Shown here: positions 19,209-29,434 of the stretch, piece by piece
How positions within the stretch are numbered: position 1 is the stretch's first letter
Layout of the letters: the number at the start of each line of letters is the position of its first letter
DNA from: Tenacibaculum sp. SG-28
GTDB taxonomy: Bacteria; Bacteroidota; Bacteroidia; Flavobacteriales; Flavobacteriaceae
Reading direction: 5' to 3'
DNA length: 64,000 nt
NCBI RefSeq assembly: GCF_002954385.1
Contig: NZ_MQVY01000004.1
Coordinates: 62,001 to 126,000 of the forward strand
Program-made: the position numbers and the translations under genes
The notes under the pieces: generated by a model
What the model saw: only the letters and a program-made list of their open reading frames with translations
Told to the model about the DNA's origin: nothing
Databases searched by the model: none

Positions 19209-19640
19209 ATGTTACAGCCAAAAAGAGTAAAGTTCCGTAGAGTTCAAAAGGGCAAGGGTAATATGAGTGGTAACTCAGGTAGAGGTACTCAGCTTTCTAA
19301 TGGAATGTTTGGTATCAAATCTCTAGACCAGAACTTACTTACCTCGCGCCAAATAGAAGCAGCTCGTATCGCGGCAACTCGTTATATGAAAAGAGAAGGG
19401 CAACTATGGATTAAAATTTTTCCAGACAAGCCTATTACCAAAAAACCATTAGAAGTACGTATGGGTAAAGGTAAAGGTGCACCTGATCATTTCGTTGCAG
19501 TAGTAAAACCAGGTCGAATTTTGTTTGAAGTTGGTGGTGTGCCAATGGAAGTTGCAAAAGAAGCCTTACGTTTAGCAGCACAAAAACTTCCAGTAAAAAC
19601 GAAGTTTGTAGTTGCAAGAGATTTTGATTTTAACGCTTAA
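19209..19640 (+). CDS. rplP: 50S ribosomal protein L16
   Basis: Full-length L16 (143 residues), which contacts the A-site tRNA and organises the peptidyl-transferase region. It starts [18 protein letters not shown]. The characteristic [18 protein letters not shown] block is present, including the Arg of [10 protein letters not shown] that is hydroxylated in some bacteria. Position between rpsC and rpmC is standard. Confidence 0.97.
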   Translation: MLQPKRVKFRRVQKGKGNMSGNSGRGTQLSNGMFGIKSLDQNLLTSRQIEAARIAATRYMKREGQLWIKIFPDKPITKKPLEVRMGKGKGAPDHFVAVVKPGRILFEVGGVPMEVAKEALRLAAQKLPVKTKFVVARDFDFNA

Positions 19641-19651
19641 TTCTATAGAAC

Positions 19652-19842
19652 ATGAAACAATCAGAAATTAAAGAATTATCAATCGCTGACTTACAAGAAA
19701 AGTTCGCGGCGTTAAAAAAGAATTATAATGATCTTAAGATGCTCACGCCCTAACTCCATTGGAGAATCCTTTAGAGTTACGTAGCTTAAGAAGAACTGTA
19801 GCAAGAATTGCTACAGAATTAACTAAAAGAGAATTACAATAA
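19652..19842 (+). CDS. rpmC: 50S ribosomal protein L29, with a one-base deletion
   Basis: The 191-bp frame is one base short. Read as given, it stops after MLTP at codon 33. Restoring one G near 19741 (GATGCTC to GATGGCTC) gives LKMAHALTPLENPLELRSL followed by RRTVARIATELTKRELQ, a perfect 63-residue L29. L29 sits at the tunnel exit beside L23. A ribosomal-protein gene in its normal operon place is very unlikely to be a real pseudogene, so I treat this as a consensus error. It is too short to be seen by simple ORF calling. Confidence 0.88.
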
Positions 19843-19860
19843 TTCTAGTCAGTTTTAAAG

Positions 19861-20118
19861 ATGGAAAAAAGAAATCTTAGAAAAGAGAGAATAGGTGTTG
19901 TATCAAGCAGCAAGATGGAGAAATCTATCGTTGTTAGCGAGGTAAAAAGAGTTAAACACCCAATGTACGGAAAGTTCGTTTTAAAGACGAAAAAGTATGT
20001 TGCACATGACGAGAATAACGATTGCAACGAAGGTGATACTGTAAAAATAATGGAAACTCGTCCATTAAGTAAATCTAAACGTTGGAGATTAGTAGAAATC
20101 CTAGAAAGAGCTAAATAA
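19861..20118 (+). CDS. rpsQ: 30S ribosomal protein S17
   Basis: Full-length S17 (85 residues), a primary 16S rRNA-binding protein. It has the [16 protein letters not shown] start region, the [10 protein letters not shown] loop, and ends with [17 protein letters not shown]. It follows rpmC and precedes rplN by one base. Confidence 0.96.
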   Translation: MEKRNLRKERIGVVSSSKMEKSIVVSEVKRVKHPMYGKFVLKTKKYVAHDENNDCNEGDTVKIMETRPLSKSKRWRLVEILERAK

Positions 20119-20119
20119 T

Positions 20120-20488
20120 ATGTTACAGACAGAATCAAGATTAAAAGTAGCAGATAACACTGGAGCAAAAGAAGTTTTAGTGATTAGAGTTTTAGGAGGA
20201 ACAAAAAAGCGTTACGCTAGCGTTGGAGACAAAATCGTTGTTACGGTTAAATCTGCAACTCCAAACGGAACTGTGAAGAAAGGTCAAGTTTCTCGTGCAG
20301 TTGTTGTTCGTACTAAGAAAGAAGTTAGACGTAAAGACGGATCATATATCCGTTTTGATGATAATGCTTGTGTACTATTAAATCCAACCGAGGAAATGAG
20401 AGGTACACGTGTATTTGGACCTGTTGCTCGTGAATTACGCGAGAAACAATTTATGAAGATCGTATCACTTGCACCAGAGGTGCTTTAA
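20120..20488 (+). CDS. rplN: 50S ribosomal protein L14
   Basis: Full-length L14 (122 residues), forming an intersubunit bridge. Start [18 protein letters not shown], the basic loop [19 protein letters not shown] and the end [12 protein letters not shown] are all typical. First gene usually counted as the spc operon. Confidence 0.97.
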   Translation: MLQTESRLKVADNTGAKEVLVIRVLGGTKKRYASVGDKIVVTVKSATPNGTVKKGQVSRAVVVRTKKEVRRKDGSYIRFDDNACVLLNPTEEMRGTRVFGPVARELREKQFMKIVSLAPEVL

Positions 20489-20501
20489 TAATGTATTTAA
20501 G

Positions 20502-20810
20502 ATGAAGAAGTTCAAAATTAAATCAGGAGATACTGTTAAAGTTCTAGCAGGAGATCACAAAGGATCTGAAGGTAAAGTTTTACAAATTCTTAAAGATAAG
20601 GACAGAGTTTTAGTGGAAGGTGTCAATATGATATCTAAACACACAAAGCCAAGTGCTGCAAATCCACAAGGAGGAATTGTAAAAAAGGAGGCACCTTTAC
20701 ATATATCTAACGTTGCTTTAGTGGAAAACGGTGAGGCAGTAAGAGTTGGTTATAAAATGGAAGGTGATAAAAAAGTTAGATTTTCGAAAAAATCAGATAA
20801 AGCAATATAA
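20502..20810 (+). CDS. rplX: 50S ribosomal protein L24
   Basis: L24 (102 residues), an assembly initiator for the 50S subunit with a KOW motif ([20 protein letters not shown]). I choose the ATG at 20502 (MKKFKIKSG), because the open frame reaching back to 20469 only overlaps the end of rplN and adds non-family residues. The segment [15 protein letters not shown] is characteristic. Confidence 0.96.
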   Translation: MKKFKIKSGDTVKVLAGDHKGSEGKVLQILKDKDRVLVEGVNMISKHTKPSAANPQGGIVKKEAPLHISNVALVENGEAVRVGYKMEGDKKVRFSKKSDKAI

Positions 20811-20812
20811 CC

Positions 20813-21364
20813 ATGAGTTACGTACCAAGATTAAAGGAAGAGTACCAGAGCAGAGTTATCAAAGCTCTTACTGATGAGTTCGGTTATAGCAATGTAATGC
20901 AAGTACCTAAGCTACAGAAAATCGTAGTTAGTAAAGGTGTTGGAGCAGCTATAGCAGATAAGAAATTAATAGAATACGCTGTTGAGGAGTTAACAACGAT
21001 TACTGGTCAAAAAGCAGTTTCTACAATTTCGAAAAAAGACATTGCCAACTTCAAATTACGTAAAGGTATGCCAATCGGTGCTAAAGTTACGTTACGAGGT
21101 GTTAAAATGTATGAGTTTTTAGACCGTTTAATTACAGCCTCTTTACCACGAGTAAGAGACTTCAACGGAATAAAAGCTAATGGTTTTGATGGTAGAGGTA
21201 ATTACAATTTAGGAATTACTGAGCAAATCATTTACCCAGAAATCAATATTGATCAAGTTAAAAAAATTAGTGGTATGGATATTACGTTTGTAACTTCTGC
21301 AACTACTGATAAAGAAGCTAAATCATTATTAGGAGAATTAGGTTTACCATTTAAAAAGAACTAA
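20813..21364 (+). CDS. rplE: 50S ribosomal protein L5
   Basis: Full-length L5 (183 residues), the 5S rRNA-binding protein contacting P-site tRNA. It has [15 protein letters not shown], the [20 protein letters not shown] block and [16 protein letters not shown]. Two bases separate it from rplX and three from rpsN. Confidence 0.97.
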   Translation: MSYVPRLKEEYQSRVIKALTDEFGYSNVMQVPKLQKIVVSKGVGAAIADKKLIEYAVEELTTITGQKAVSTISKKDIANFKLRKGMPIGAKVTLRGVKMYEFLDRLITASLPRVRDFNGIKANGFDGRGNYNLGITEQIIYPEINIDQVKKISGMDITFVTSATTDKEAKSLLGELGLPFKKN

Positions 21365-21367
21365 AAG

Positions 21368-21637
21368 ATGGCTAAAGAATCAATGAAAGCGCGCGAGCGC
21401 AAAAGAGCTAAAATGGTAGCAAAGTATGCGGAAAAGAGAAAAGCTTTAAAAGAAGCTGGAGACTATGAAGCGTTACAAAAGTTACCAAAGAACGCATCTC
21501 CGATAAGACAGCACAATCGTTGTAAATTAACGGGTCGTCCTAAAGGGTATATGCGTCAATTCGGTATTTCACGTGTTACTTTCCGTGAAATGGCAAACCA
21601 AGGATTAATTCCTGGGGTTAAAAAAGCTAGTTGGTAA
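21368..21637 (+). CDS. rpsN: 30S ribosomal protein S14 (zinc-free type)
   Basis: S14 of 89 residues with start [20 protein letters not shown] and the core [20 protein letters not shown]. It lacks the CxxC...CxxC zinc ribbon of the short form, so it is the zinc-independent long form. It is followed at once by a terminator (21652-21687), which is unusual: in most bacteria rpsH follows directly. Here rpsH lies 3.6 kb downstream. Confidence 0.97.
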   Translation: MAKESMKARERKRAKMVAKYAEKRKALKEAGDYEALQKLPKNASPIRQHNRCKLTGRPKGYMRQFGISRVTFREMANQGLIPGVKKASW

Positions 21638-21651
21638 GAACCGACCTATAA

Positions 21652-21687
21652 AAAAAAAGTCATGCTTATATAAGCATGACTTTTTTT
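21652..21687 (+). terminator. Intrinsic terminator after rpsN
   Basis: A near-perfect palindrome of 17-bp arms (21652-21668 with 21671-21687) rich in A then T at its ends. It can terminate in both directions. It splits the spc operon after rpsN. Confidence 0.85.
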
Positions 21688-21941
21688 AAAACAAATCTAA
21701 ATTTCTTATATATTATTTATTTTGAGAATATTTTTAGCAGTTTTATATTTTATTAATGAAAATAGTGTTGCAAATTGTAGTCTTTTTATATAATTATTAC
21801 TGTTTTTTTGTTAATTCTTTGTTTTTTTTATGATTTTATTGGATTTTTATTGATTTTTTTATAATTTTATTAAAAGCTATAAAAAGATCATATTGTGTTT
21901 TATTTAATAAAATAACAATTCTAAAAACAAACAAATTTTCT
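21688..21941. other. AT-rich non-coding spacer before the inserted gene
   Basis: About 250 bp made mostly of A and T with many poly-T runs. I find no gene, no RNA gene and no convincing TANNTTTG promoter. A short inverted repeat (TTTTATT / AATAAAA) lies at about 21899-21914, about 30 bp before the start codon. Composition is visibly poorer in G and C than the flanking ribosomal genes. Confidence 0.5.
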
Positions 21942-24900
21942 ATGAAATCATTTATTACTACTCTATTTTTTATTATCACACTATTACCAGTTCATGCCCA
22001 ATATGAAATTACTATTGAAGCGTATGTTCTTGATGAAACTACTAAGGTTCCTATTCCATATGTAAATGTCGGATTTTTAGGAAAAGGCATTGGTACTGTT
22101 ACTAACGAAAAAGGTTTTTTTACATTAAAGTACGATGAGGATAAAGTATGGGAAGGTGAAATTCTTCAGTTTTCACATTTAGGTTATGAATCTCTAAAAA
22201 TCAAAGCTAAAGATCTATTTCGTGCCTTAGATACAACTAACAAATTGTATTTATCATCTAAGGAAATTGAATTAAACGAGGTGAGTCTGACTTCATCCGT
22301 TACAAAAGACAAGAATGTAGGAAGTTTAGTTCCTGACCCTAAAACAATTGGATATTGGAAGGGTGATATGGCGCTTGGTGGCGAGATTGCCTCTCGTATT
22401 AAGATTTATGAAAAAAACTCTAAATTAAAAGATTTGCGAATTCGTATTCTTGAAAATGTCTCCGATAGTATTAAGCTTAGGATTAATCTTTATGAATTCA
22501 ATAAAGGATATCCTAGAAAAAATATTTTAAATTCCGAAATATATCATACTGTCTCTATCAAAGAAGGAATTGAAAAAATTGATTTATGGCCATATAACAT
22601 AATTGTTAATGACGATATTATCGTTAGTATTGAGTTAGTTGAAGTTTACGGTGATACTCTTGGATTTGTTATTGGTGGAAATTCAGGTAAAGGACCAACT
22701 TTTACCAAGTATATAAGTCAGGATAAGTGGGTTAAAATTCCTAATGTATTCATGAATTTTAGTATGCTTACATCCTATCCAGATAAAAAACAAAAAAAGT
22801 TTGTTAAACGAGATACTCCATCAAGATTATTACTTTTATGGGATACCTCATTGTCTATGTCTTCAAAAGATAACAAAGAAAGAGAGTTCGAACTATTGGA
22901 AGAATATTTTAAATGGGTGAACAATGCGGATATTGATGTAATTGCTTTTAATTCTATAATCACAAATCATAAATCATTTACTTTAAACAGAGGGAAATCT
23001 TCAACAATAGTATCCTACCTGAGAAGTTTAAAATATGATGGTGCTACTAGTTATTCACTTTTACCTAAGGATTTAGATTCTAAATACGATGCTGCTTTAT
23101 TGTTCTCTGATGGATATGCAACATTAAGCCACCCCGAATTAGATACCTCTATTCCTATTTTTTGTATAAACTCTAATTTAGATTCGGATTCTGTTTTCTT
23201 ACAAGAGCTGGCATTTTTGTCGGAAGGATATTTTGTAAATTTAAGTAATACTCCTGTAAAAGCAGGACTTAATTTTATGACCCAAAATATTGAGGATACG
23301 CAAGTATACAATTCCTCTTCAACTTCAGGAAATATTTATGGTAAAGTATACGACTTTAATGGCCCCGTTTATAATGCATCTATACGGATTAAAAATACTT
23401 TTGTTGAAGTTCTGTCTAAAGAAGATGGTTCTTATTCAATTCCTGCAAAATACAATGATACGCTCCAGGTAACACGTTTAGGAATGAAATCAAAAGAGAT
23501 GCTAGTTGCAGCAAAAAAAACATAGATGTTAAATTAGAGATAGATGGAGAATTACTGGACGAAGTTGCATTGGATGAAGATGAATTAAACAAAAAGAGAA
23601 GGGAAGAAAGAAATGAAGAAAACGCTCTTATGGCATTAGAAGGGTTTAATCATGCATCTCTGCAAGGGTCTTATCTTTTAGATAAAGATATTCGTCCATC
23701 AGATATTTTCTTTAGTGATTTGATGCGACGTATACCTGGGATCTTTGTATCGGGTTCAAGAGTTAATGCTAGTTTTCGATTAGTTAGAAGTTTAAATTCT
23801 AGTATTTCCTCTCCGGCCTCTGATCCATTATTTATACTCGATGGAGGTATAATAAGTGATTTAAACTTTTTAAGTCCACAACGAATTAAGGCTGTATATG
23901 TTTTAAAGGGATTGTCTGCTTCGATAAGATACGGTTCAGCAGGAGCTAATGGTGTAATTGTTGTGAGAACAAAATCAGGTTTCGCTAATAAAACCAAAAA
24001 TGGAAATTCAGCTTTAGTATCTGGAAACGAATATGAAGAAACGGTTCCTCTTTTAGAGGATGTTTTTCAGCAATCTGTATATATAAACGGTCTTTTGGAT
24101 ACAGAGAATTTCGATGTAGCTCATTCTTTATATCTAAGGGCAAAGGAGGATAATCGTTCTTTTTCTGTTCCTTTTTATCTAGATGTAGCGAATCATTTTA
24201 TGCAATGGAATAAAGATACGGCATATCAAGTATTGTCTAATATTGCAGAAATTGCTTATGATAATCCAAAGGCATTAAAAACATTAGCTTTTAAGTTAGA
24301 GGAAATAGGAAAGTTAAAAGAAGCAACACATATCTATGAAAGAATATTAGAGTTACTTCCTAATGAGCTACAATCTTATCGAGATTTAGCTGTACTTTAT
24401 GATTTGACTGGTGCTCATGAACAAGCAATGGTTTTATATAAAAAGTTACTTTCCAACACATCTTTGGATTCAGGGATGATTGAATTTCAAAGAGCAATTA
24501 AAAATGAGGTTCGTCATTTATTAATGAGTCATAAATCCGAGGTGAATTTTCAGAATTTACCGGATGATATTTTTGATAAAAAACTAGATAATGATTTTCG
24601 AATAGTATTTGAATGGAATGATAAAAATATTGAATTTGAAGTACAATTTGTAGATCCAAATAAGAAATATTTCACCTGGAATCATAGTTTCTTAGAGAAT
24701 CGAGAAAAACTATTACAAGAGGTTTCATCGGGAATATATATGGAGGAATTTATAATTGATAAAGCTTCCGCACCTGAAGGAGAATGGATTATAAATATAA
24801 CCTCTTTATCGAAAGAATCTGATATTAATCCCGTTTTTTTAAAGTATACAATCTATCAAAATTACGGCTTGCCTCATCAGACAAAAGAAATTAAAATAGT

Positions 24901-24952
24901 AAATCTTAATAATCAAAAAGAAAAAATTACAATCGATAAAATAGTTTACTAA
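21942..24952 (+). CDS. Secreted composite protein: CarboxypepD_reg, vWA, TonB plug and TPR, inside the ribosomal operon (one frameshift)
   Basis: The frame breaks at a run of eight A (23513-23520). One more A joins VAAKK to NIDVKLEIDGELLDEV and gives one protein of about 1003 residues. A signal peptide (ends PVHAQ) leads to a CarboxypepD_reg domain to about residue 95, then a beta-rich segment with GGEIASRIKIYEKNS. A vWA-like domain spans about residues 293-450: MIDAS-like DTSLSMS, then GATS and FSDG. A second carboxypeptidase-regulatory-like unit is at about 460-525. A TonB plug follows at about 585-690 (MRRIPGIFV, LFILDGG, YGSAGANGVIVVRTKSG), but no beta-barrel. TPR-like repeats cover about 715-860, and a C-terminal beta domain containing FEWNDKNIEFEVQFVDPN resembles YfaP/DUF2135. 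The function is unknown; a periplasmic or surface scaffold is my inference. It interrupts rpsN-rpsH. Confidence 0.8.
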
Positions 24953-25016
24953 TATTTCTTTTGTGGTATGATTTTTACAATAAATTAATACTCAAAACGA
25001 TAATTGTAAAAATGGT

Positions 25017-25045
25017 TTGAATTTCAAAAACTTTATGTATATTTG
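25017..25045 (+). promoter_or_regulatory. Promoter restarting the spc operon before rpsH
   Basis: TTG at 25017-25019 and TATATTTG at 25038-25045, 18 bp apart, fit the Bacteroidota promoter pattern. It gives the distal ribosomal genes (rpsH onward) their own transcription after the inserted gene, with a leader of about 180 nt. Confidence 0.75.
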
Positions 25046-25162
25046 CACTCTGTTTTTTATGGGGTAATTGTGTCTTGTCGAGAACCTTACAAAATTTGCT
25101 TTGGCAATCACAAACGCAATGAAATACATAAACAACAGTAAATCAAGTATTAACTGGTTTCA

Positions 25163-25211
25163 GGTTTAATAGCTACGACTTTCGTAGGAACAATAGAAGT
25201 TATTAAAAACC
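25163..25211 (+). promoter_or_regulatory. Structured leader just upstream of rpsH
   Basis: GGTTTAATA (25163-25171) pairs with TATTAAAAACC (25201-25211, two bulged A). Inside it CTACGA (25173-25178) pairs with TCGTAG (25182-25187) around a 3-nt loop. The structure ends 21 bp before the rpsH ATG. It could be a translational control site, for instance for S8, which in E. coli represses the spc operon. That role is inference from position only. Confidence 0.45.
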
Positions 25212-25232
25212 AAAACCACAATTTAATTAATT

Positions 25233-25631
25233 ATGTACACAGATCCAATCGCGGATTATCTTACTCGTGTCAGAAATGCTATTGCAGCTGGGCATAGAGT
25301 AGTAGAGATTCCTGCTTCTAAACTGAAGAAGGAAATGACCAAAATTTTGTTCGATCAAGGGTACGTTTTAAGTTATCAATTCAATGACGATTCTGTTCAA
25401 GGGTCTATCAAGATAGCTTTAAAGTACGACAGAACCACGAAAGAGTCGGTTATTAGGAAAATTCAAAGAGTATCTACACCTGGTTTACGAAAGTACGTTG
25501 CTGCTAAAGAAATGCCAAGAGTTTTAAATGGCCTTGGTATTGCTATTGTGTCTACATCGAAAGGTGTGATGACCAATAAGAAAGCACGTCTTGAAAACGT
25601 AGGTGGAGAAGTATTGTGTTACGTTTACTAA
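25233..25631 (+). CDS. rpsH: 30S ribosomal protein S8
   Basis: Full-length S8 (132 residues), a primary 16S rRNA binder and, in E. coli, the repressor of the spc operon. Start MYTDPIADYLTRVRNAIAAG and the C-terminal GIAIVSTSKGVMTNKKAR are diagnostic. It is preceded by its own promoter and a structured leader because the operon is interrupted upstream. Confidence 0.97.
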   Translation: MYTDPIADYLTRVRNAIAAGHRVVEIPASKLKKEMTKILFDQGYVLSYQFNDDSVQGSIKIALKYDRTTKESVIRKIQRVSTPGLRKYVAAKEMPRVLNGLGIAIVSTSKGVMTNKKARLENVGGEVLCYVY

Positions 25632-25646
25632 AAACATTTTGTAGAA

Positions 25647-26192
25647 ATGAGTAGAATAGGAAATAATCCAATCGCATTGCCACAAGGTGTTGAAGTTAAA
25701 GTAAACGATAACGTGGTAACAGTAAAAGGTAAATTAGGAGAGCTTTCACAAAAGCTTACTTCTGATATTACTGTAACAATTGAAGATGGTACTGTTTTAG
25801 TAAAAAGGCCATCAGATAGTAAAGAGCACAAAGCAGCACACGGATTATACCGATCACTAATTGTGAATATGGTAGAAGGTGTTAGCAAGGGCTATACTAA
25901 AGAATTAGAATTAGTAGGTGTAGGATATAGAGCGTCTAATCAAGGCCAAAAGTTAGATTTAGCTTTAGGTTTTTCGCACAATATCGTTCTAAATTTAGCT
26001 CCTGAAGTTAAAGTAGAAACTATTTCTGAAAAGGGAAAAAACCCAATCATTAAGTTAACTTCGCACGACAAGCAACTAGTTGGTCAAGTAGCTGCAAAAA
26101 TCCGTTCTTTCCGTAAGCCAGAGCCTTACAAAGGAAAAGGAATTAAGTTTGTAGGAGAAGTATTAAGAAGAAAAGCAGGTAAATCTGCATAA
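25647..26192 (+). CDS. rplF: 50S ribosomal protein L6
   Basis: Full-length L6 (181 residues), near the GTPase-associated region. Start [17 protein letters not shown] and the C-terminal signature [22 protein letters not shown] are typical. 15 bp after rpsH. Confidence 0.97.
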   Translation: MSRIGNNPIALPQGVEVKVNDNVVTVKGKLGELSQKLTSDITVTIEDGTVLVKRPSDSKEHKAAHGLYRSLIVNMVEGVSKGYTKELELVGVGYRASNQGQKLDLALGFSHNIVLNLAPEVKVETISEKGKNPIIKLTSHDKQLVGQVAAKIRSFRKPEPYKGKGIKFVGEVLRRKAGKSA

Positions 26193-26211
26193 TAAATTAA
26201 GAGAAATTATT

Positions 26212-26562
26212 ATGGCATTATCAAAGCTTGAAAGAAGACAACGTATTAAGCATAGAATAAGAAAGATAGTTACTGGAACAGCTGAGAAACCAAGGTTGTC
26301 TGTTTTCAGAAGTAACAAAGAGATTTATGCACAATTAATCGATGACGTGGCTGGAGTAACTTTAGCTTCTGTTTCATCGAGAGATAAAGAAATTACATCT
26401 GGTTCTAAAGCAGAAGCTGCAACCGCTGTAGGTAAGTCTATCGCCGAAAAAGCTGTAAAAGCTGGTGTAGAAACTGTATCCTTTGATCGTAATGGATATT
26501 TATACCACGGAAGAGTTAAAGTATTAGCAGATGCTGCTAGAGAAGCTGGTTTAAAATTTTAA
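26212..26562 (+). CDS. rplR: 50S ribosomal protein L18
   Basis: Full-length L18 (116 residues), which binds 5S rRNA with L5. It has [37 protein letters not shown] and the [20 protein letters not shown] end block. Normal spc order. Confidence 0.97.
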   Translation: MALSKLERRQRIKHRIRKIVTGTAEKPRLSVFRSNKEIYAQLIDDVAGVTLASVSSRDKEITSGSKAEAATAVGKSIAEKAVKAGVETVSFDRNGYLYHGRVKVLADAAREAGLKF

Positions 26563-26573
26563 GAAATTATATT

Positions 26574-27095
26574 ATGTTAGGATATAAAAACGTAGAAAGA
26601 GTAAAACCAAGCGGATTAGAGCTTGTTGATAAATTAGTAGGCGTTCAACGTGTTACCAAAGTAACTAAAGGTGGTAGAGCTTTTGGTTTTTCTGCAATTG
26701 TTGTTGTAGGAGATGGTAACGGTGTAGTTGGACATGGATTAGGGAAGTCTAAAGACGTTGCTTCTGCCATTGCGAAAGCAGTAGAAGATGCGAAAAAGAA
26801 TTTAGTACGCATACCTATCTTAGACGGAACTTTGCCACATGAACAAAAAGGTAAATTTGGTGGTGCAAAAGTATTCATCAAGCCTGCATCTCATGGTACG
26901 GGAGTTATTGCCGGTGGAGCAGTTCGTGCCGTATTAGAATCAGTAGGAGTAAAAGATGTATTATCTAAGTCTCAAGGATCATCAAATCCGCATAACGTTG
27001 TTAAAGCAACTTTTGACGCACTTTTACAATTGAGAAGTGCTCACACGATTGCACAGCAAAGAGGGATTTCTTTAGAGAAAGTTTTTAACGGTTAA
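26574..27095 (+). CDS. rpsE: 30S ribosomal protein S5
   Basis: Full-length S5 (173 residues), involved in decoding accuracy at the mRNA entry. The N-terminal double-stranded-RNA-binding fold shows [19 protein letters not shown] and [17 protein letters not shown]. The C-terminal half has [19 protein letters not shown]. Confidence 0.97.
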   Translation: MLGYKNVERVKPSGLELVDKLVGVQRVTKVTKGGRAFGFSAIVVVGDGNGVVGHGLGKSKDVASAIAKAVEDAKKNLVRIPILDGTLPHEQKGKFGGAKVFIKPASHGTGVIAGGAVRAVLESVGVKDVLSKSQGSSNPHNVVKATFDALLQLRSAHTIAQQRGISLEKVFNG

Positions 27096-27106
27096 AATTT
27101 AAGACG

Positions 27107-27289
27107 ATGAGTAAAATTAAAGTTACACAAGTTAAGAGTAAAATTGGTCGCCTTAAAAATCAAAAAAGAACCCTAGAGGCGTTAGGTTTACGTAAAATTA
27201 ACCAAACTGTAGAACACGATGCGTCGGCTACAATTTTGGGAATGGTAAATAAAGTTAAACACTTAGTTTCTGTAGAAGAAATTAAATAA
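27107..27289 (+). CDS. rpmD: 50S ribosomal protein L30
   Basis: A 60-residue L30, short as usual in bacteria: KIKVTQVKSKIGRLKNQKRT then ALGLRKINQTVEH. Position between rpsE and rplO supports the call. Confidence 0.95.
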   Translation: MSKIKVTQVKSKIGRLKNQKRTLEALGLRKINQTVEHDASATILGMVNKVKHLVSVEEIK

Positions 27290-27300
27290 GATAATATAAG

Positions 27301-27750
27301 ATGAGTTTACATAACTTAAAACCAGCATCGGGATCTACAAAAAGCGGTAAAAGAATCGCTCGTGGTGAAGGGTCTGGTCACGGAGGTACCTCTACAAGAG
27401 GTCATAAAGGAGCTAAATCTCGTTCAGGATATTCTCGTAAAATAGGATTCGAAGGTGGTCAAATGCCACTACAAAGACGTGTTCCTAAATTTGGATTTAC
27501 AAACATCAATCGCAAAGAGTATGTTGGTGTAAATCTAGATACATTACAAAATTTAGTAGATAGTGGTAAAATCACTGACACTGTTTCTTTAGAGGTGTTG
27601 GTTGAAAACCGTTTAGCTCGTAAAAATGATTTAGTTAAAGTTCTAGGTCGTGGCGAGTTAAAAGCTAAATTAAATATCACTGTACACAAATTTACTGCAT
27701 CTGCTAAGTCAGCTATTGAAGCTGCTGGTGGAGAGGCGGTTACCTTATAA
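27301..27750 (+). CDS. rplO: 50S ribosomal protein L15
   Basis: Full-length L15 (149 residues), a late-assembly 23S rRNA protein. It has the glycine-rich N-terminus (GEGSGHGGTSTRGHKGAKSR), GGQMPLQRRVPKFGF, and ends with the L18e/L15 fold block HKFTASAKSAIEAAGGEAV. It precedes secY by 11 bp. Confidence 0.97.
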   Translation: MSLHNLKPASGSTKSGKRIARGEGSGHGGTSTRGHKGAKSRSGYSRKIGFEGGQMPLQRRVPKFGFTNINRKEYVGVNLDTLQNLVDSGKITDTVSLEVLVENRLARKNDLVKVLGRGELKAKLNITVHKFTASAKSAIEAAGGEAVTL

Positions 27751-27761
27751 GAAAACTGTAA

Positions 27762-29086
27762 ATGATGAATTTTATAAATACTTTAAAAGACATTTTCAAG
27801 ATTGAGGAGTTAAAGGAAAAAATTCTTTTAACCATTGGTTTAATTGCTGTTTATAGGTTTATGGCAGCTGTTCCTTTACCTGGAATAGATCCAACCCAAC
27901 TAACAGCATTAAAAGATCAAGCTGGAGGCGGTCTTTTAGGTTTATTAAACGCATTTACAGGTGGTGCATTTGCTAGAGCGTCAGTCATGGCCCTTGGTAT
28001 AATGCCATACATTTCTGCATCTATTGTTGTGCAATTAATGGGTATCGCGGTACCTTATTTACAAAAACTTCAAAAAGATGGAGAGAGTGGAAGAAAAAAG
28101 ATTACACAAATCACTCGTTGGTTAACAATTTTAATTACCATGTTCCAAGGACCAGGTATATTGGATTAATTCAGACGCAATTCGGTTTGCCAGATTCTGC
28201 TTTTTTAGTAGGTGGTGCAACTTTCTGGGTTTCTTCTATGATTTTATTAACCGCAGGAACCATATTTGCTATGTGGTTAGGTGAGCGAATTACTGATAAA
28301 GGTGTTGGTAACGGGATATCGTTACTAATTACAGTAGGTATTATTGCTAACTTCCCAGTAGCTTTCCTTCAGGAGGTAGTTTCGAAAACAGAAAATGCCG
28401 GAGGAGGTGGTGTCATGATGATCTTAATCGAATTAATCGTTTGGTTTGTCGTAATTTTATTAACCGTTTTATTAGTAACTGCAGTTCGTAAAGTTGCAGT
28501 GCAATATGCTCGACGTACAGCTGTTACAAACATCAAGGATGTAGATGGCGCAAGACAGTATATTCCTTTAAAGTTAAACGCCGCAGGTGTAATGCCGATC
28601 ATATTTGCCCAAGCAATTATGTTTTTACCGGTAGCATTGGGTCAGAAATACCCTGCTTTAAATAGTTTAGCTGATAATTTCGGTTTATGGTATAACGTTA
28701 TATTCGCTATCCTAATTATTATCTTTAGTTATTTTTACACGGCTATTACAATTCCAACGAATAAAATGGCAGAAGATTTAAAGAGGAGTAATGGATTCGT
28801 GCCAGGATATAAACCAGGAGAAGAAACGGCTAATTTTTTAGATTCAGTTCTATCAAAAATTACCTTTCCAGGTTCTTTATTCTTAGCAGCACTTTCTATA
28901 TTGCCGGCAATTATCGTTAAGTTTGGCGTAACGCAAAACTGGGCGATGTTTTATGGTGGAACTTCCTTGATAATTATGGTAGGAGTGGCGATTGACACTA
29001 TTCAGCAAATTAATTCGTATCTATTAAACAGTCGTTATGACGGTTTAATGAAAACGGGTAATAGTAACAGAAAATCATTAAAGTAA
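27762..29086 (+). CDS. secY: Preprotein translocase subunit SecY, with a one-base deletion
   Basis: SecY is the central pore of the Sec translocon in the cytoplasmic membrane. As written, the frame stops at 28169 after 135 residues and continues in another frame. Restoring one T near 28157 (GGTATATT to GGTTATATT) yields [18 protein letters not shown] and a normal 441-residue protein with ten expected membrane segments. The plug region [20 protein letters not shown] and the loop [13 protein letters not shown] are present. Since SecY is essential and sits in its normal place between rplO and infA, the break is almost certainly a sequence error. Confidence 0.92.
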
Positions 29087-29087
29087 T

Positions 29088-29303
29088 ATGGCTAAACAAC
29101 CAGCTATTCAACAAGACGGAACGATTACAGAAGCATTATCAAATGCTATGTTTCGTGTAGAATTAGAGAACGGACATATTGTTACGGCTCACATTTCGGG
29201 TAAAATGCGTATGCATTACATCAAATTATTACCAGGAGATAAGGTAAAATTAGAAATGAGTCCTTATGATTTATCTAAAGCAAGAATTACTTACAGATAT
29301 TAA
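29088..29303 (+). CDS. infA: Translation initiation factor IF-1
   Basis: The 71-residue IF-1 binds the 30S A site during initiation. It is a single OB fold: [20 protein letters not shown], then [19 protein letters not shown] and [15 protein letters not shown]. It is placed 1 bp after secY and before rpmJ; in Bacteroidota infA often follows secY directly, without map between. Confidence 0.97.
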   Translation: MAKQPAIQQDGTITEALSNAMFRVELENGHIVTAHISGKMRMHYIKLLPGDKVKLEMSPYDLSKARITYRY

Positions 29304-29315
29304 AACACAAAACTG

Positions 29316-29432
29316 ATGAAAGTAAGAGCATCATTGAAAAAAAGAAGTGCCGACTGCAAAATTGTTCGCAGAAAGGGCAGATTATATGTAATAAACAAAA
29401 AGAATCCTAGATTTAAACAAAGACAAGGTTAG
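29316..29432 (+). CDS. rpmJ: 50S ribosomal protein L36 (zinc-free type)
   Basis: A 38-residue gene starting at the ATG at 29316. It begins [20 protein letters not shown] and ends NPRFKQRQG. Zinc-binding L36 uses three Cys and one His; here only one Cys (residue 14) remains, so this is the zinc-independent form. It lies between infA and rpsM as expected. Confidence 0.96.
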   Translation: MKVRASLKKRSADCKIVRRKGRLYVINKKNPRFKQRQG

Positions 29433-29434
29433 TT

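Noticed and set aside
27762..29086. Programmed ribosomal frameshifting in secY, rpmC or rpsD
   Set aside because: The breaks do not sit on recognisable slippery heptamers with a downstream structure, they go in both directions, and the same kind of indel occurs in many unrelated genes in the window. Sequence error explains all of them.
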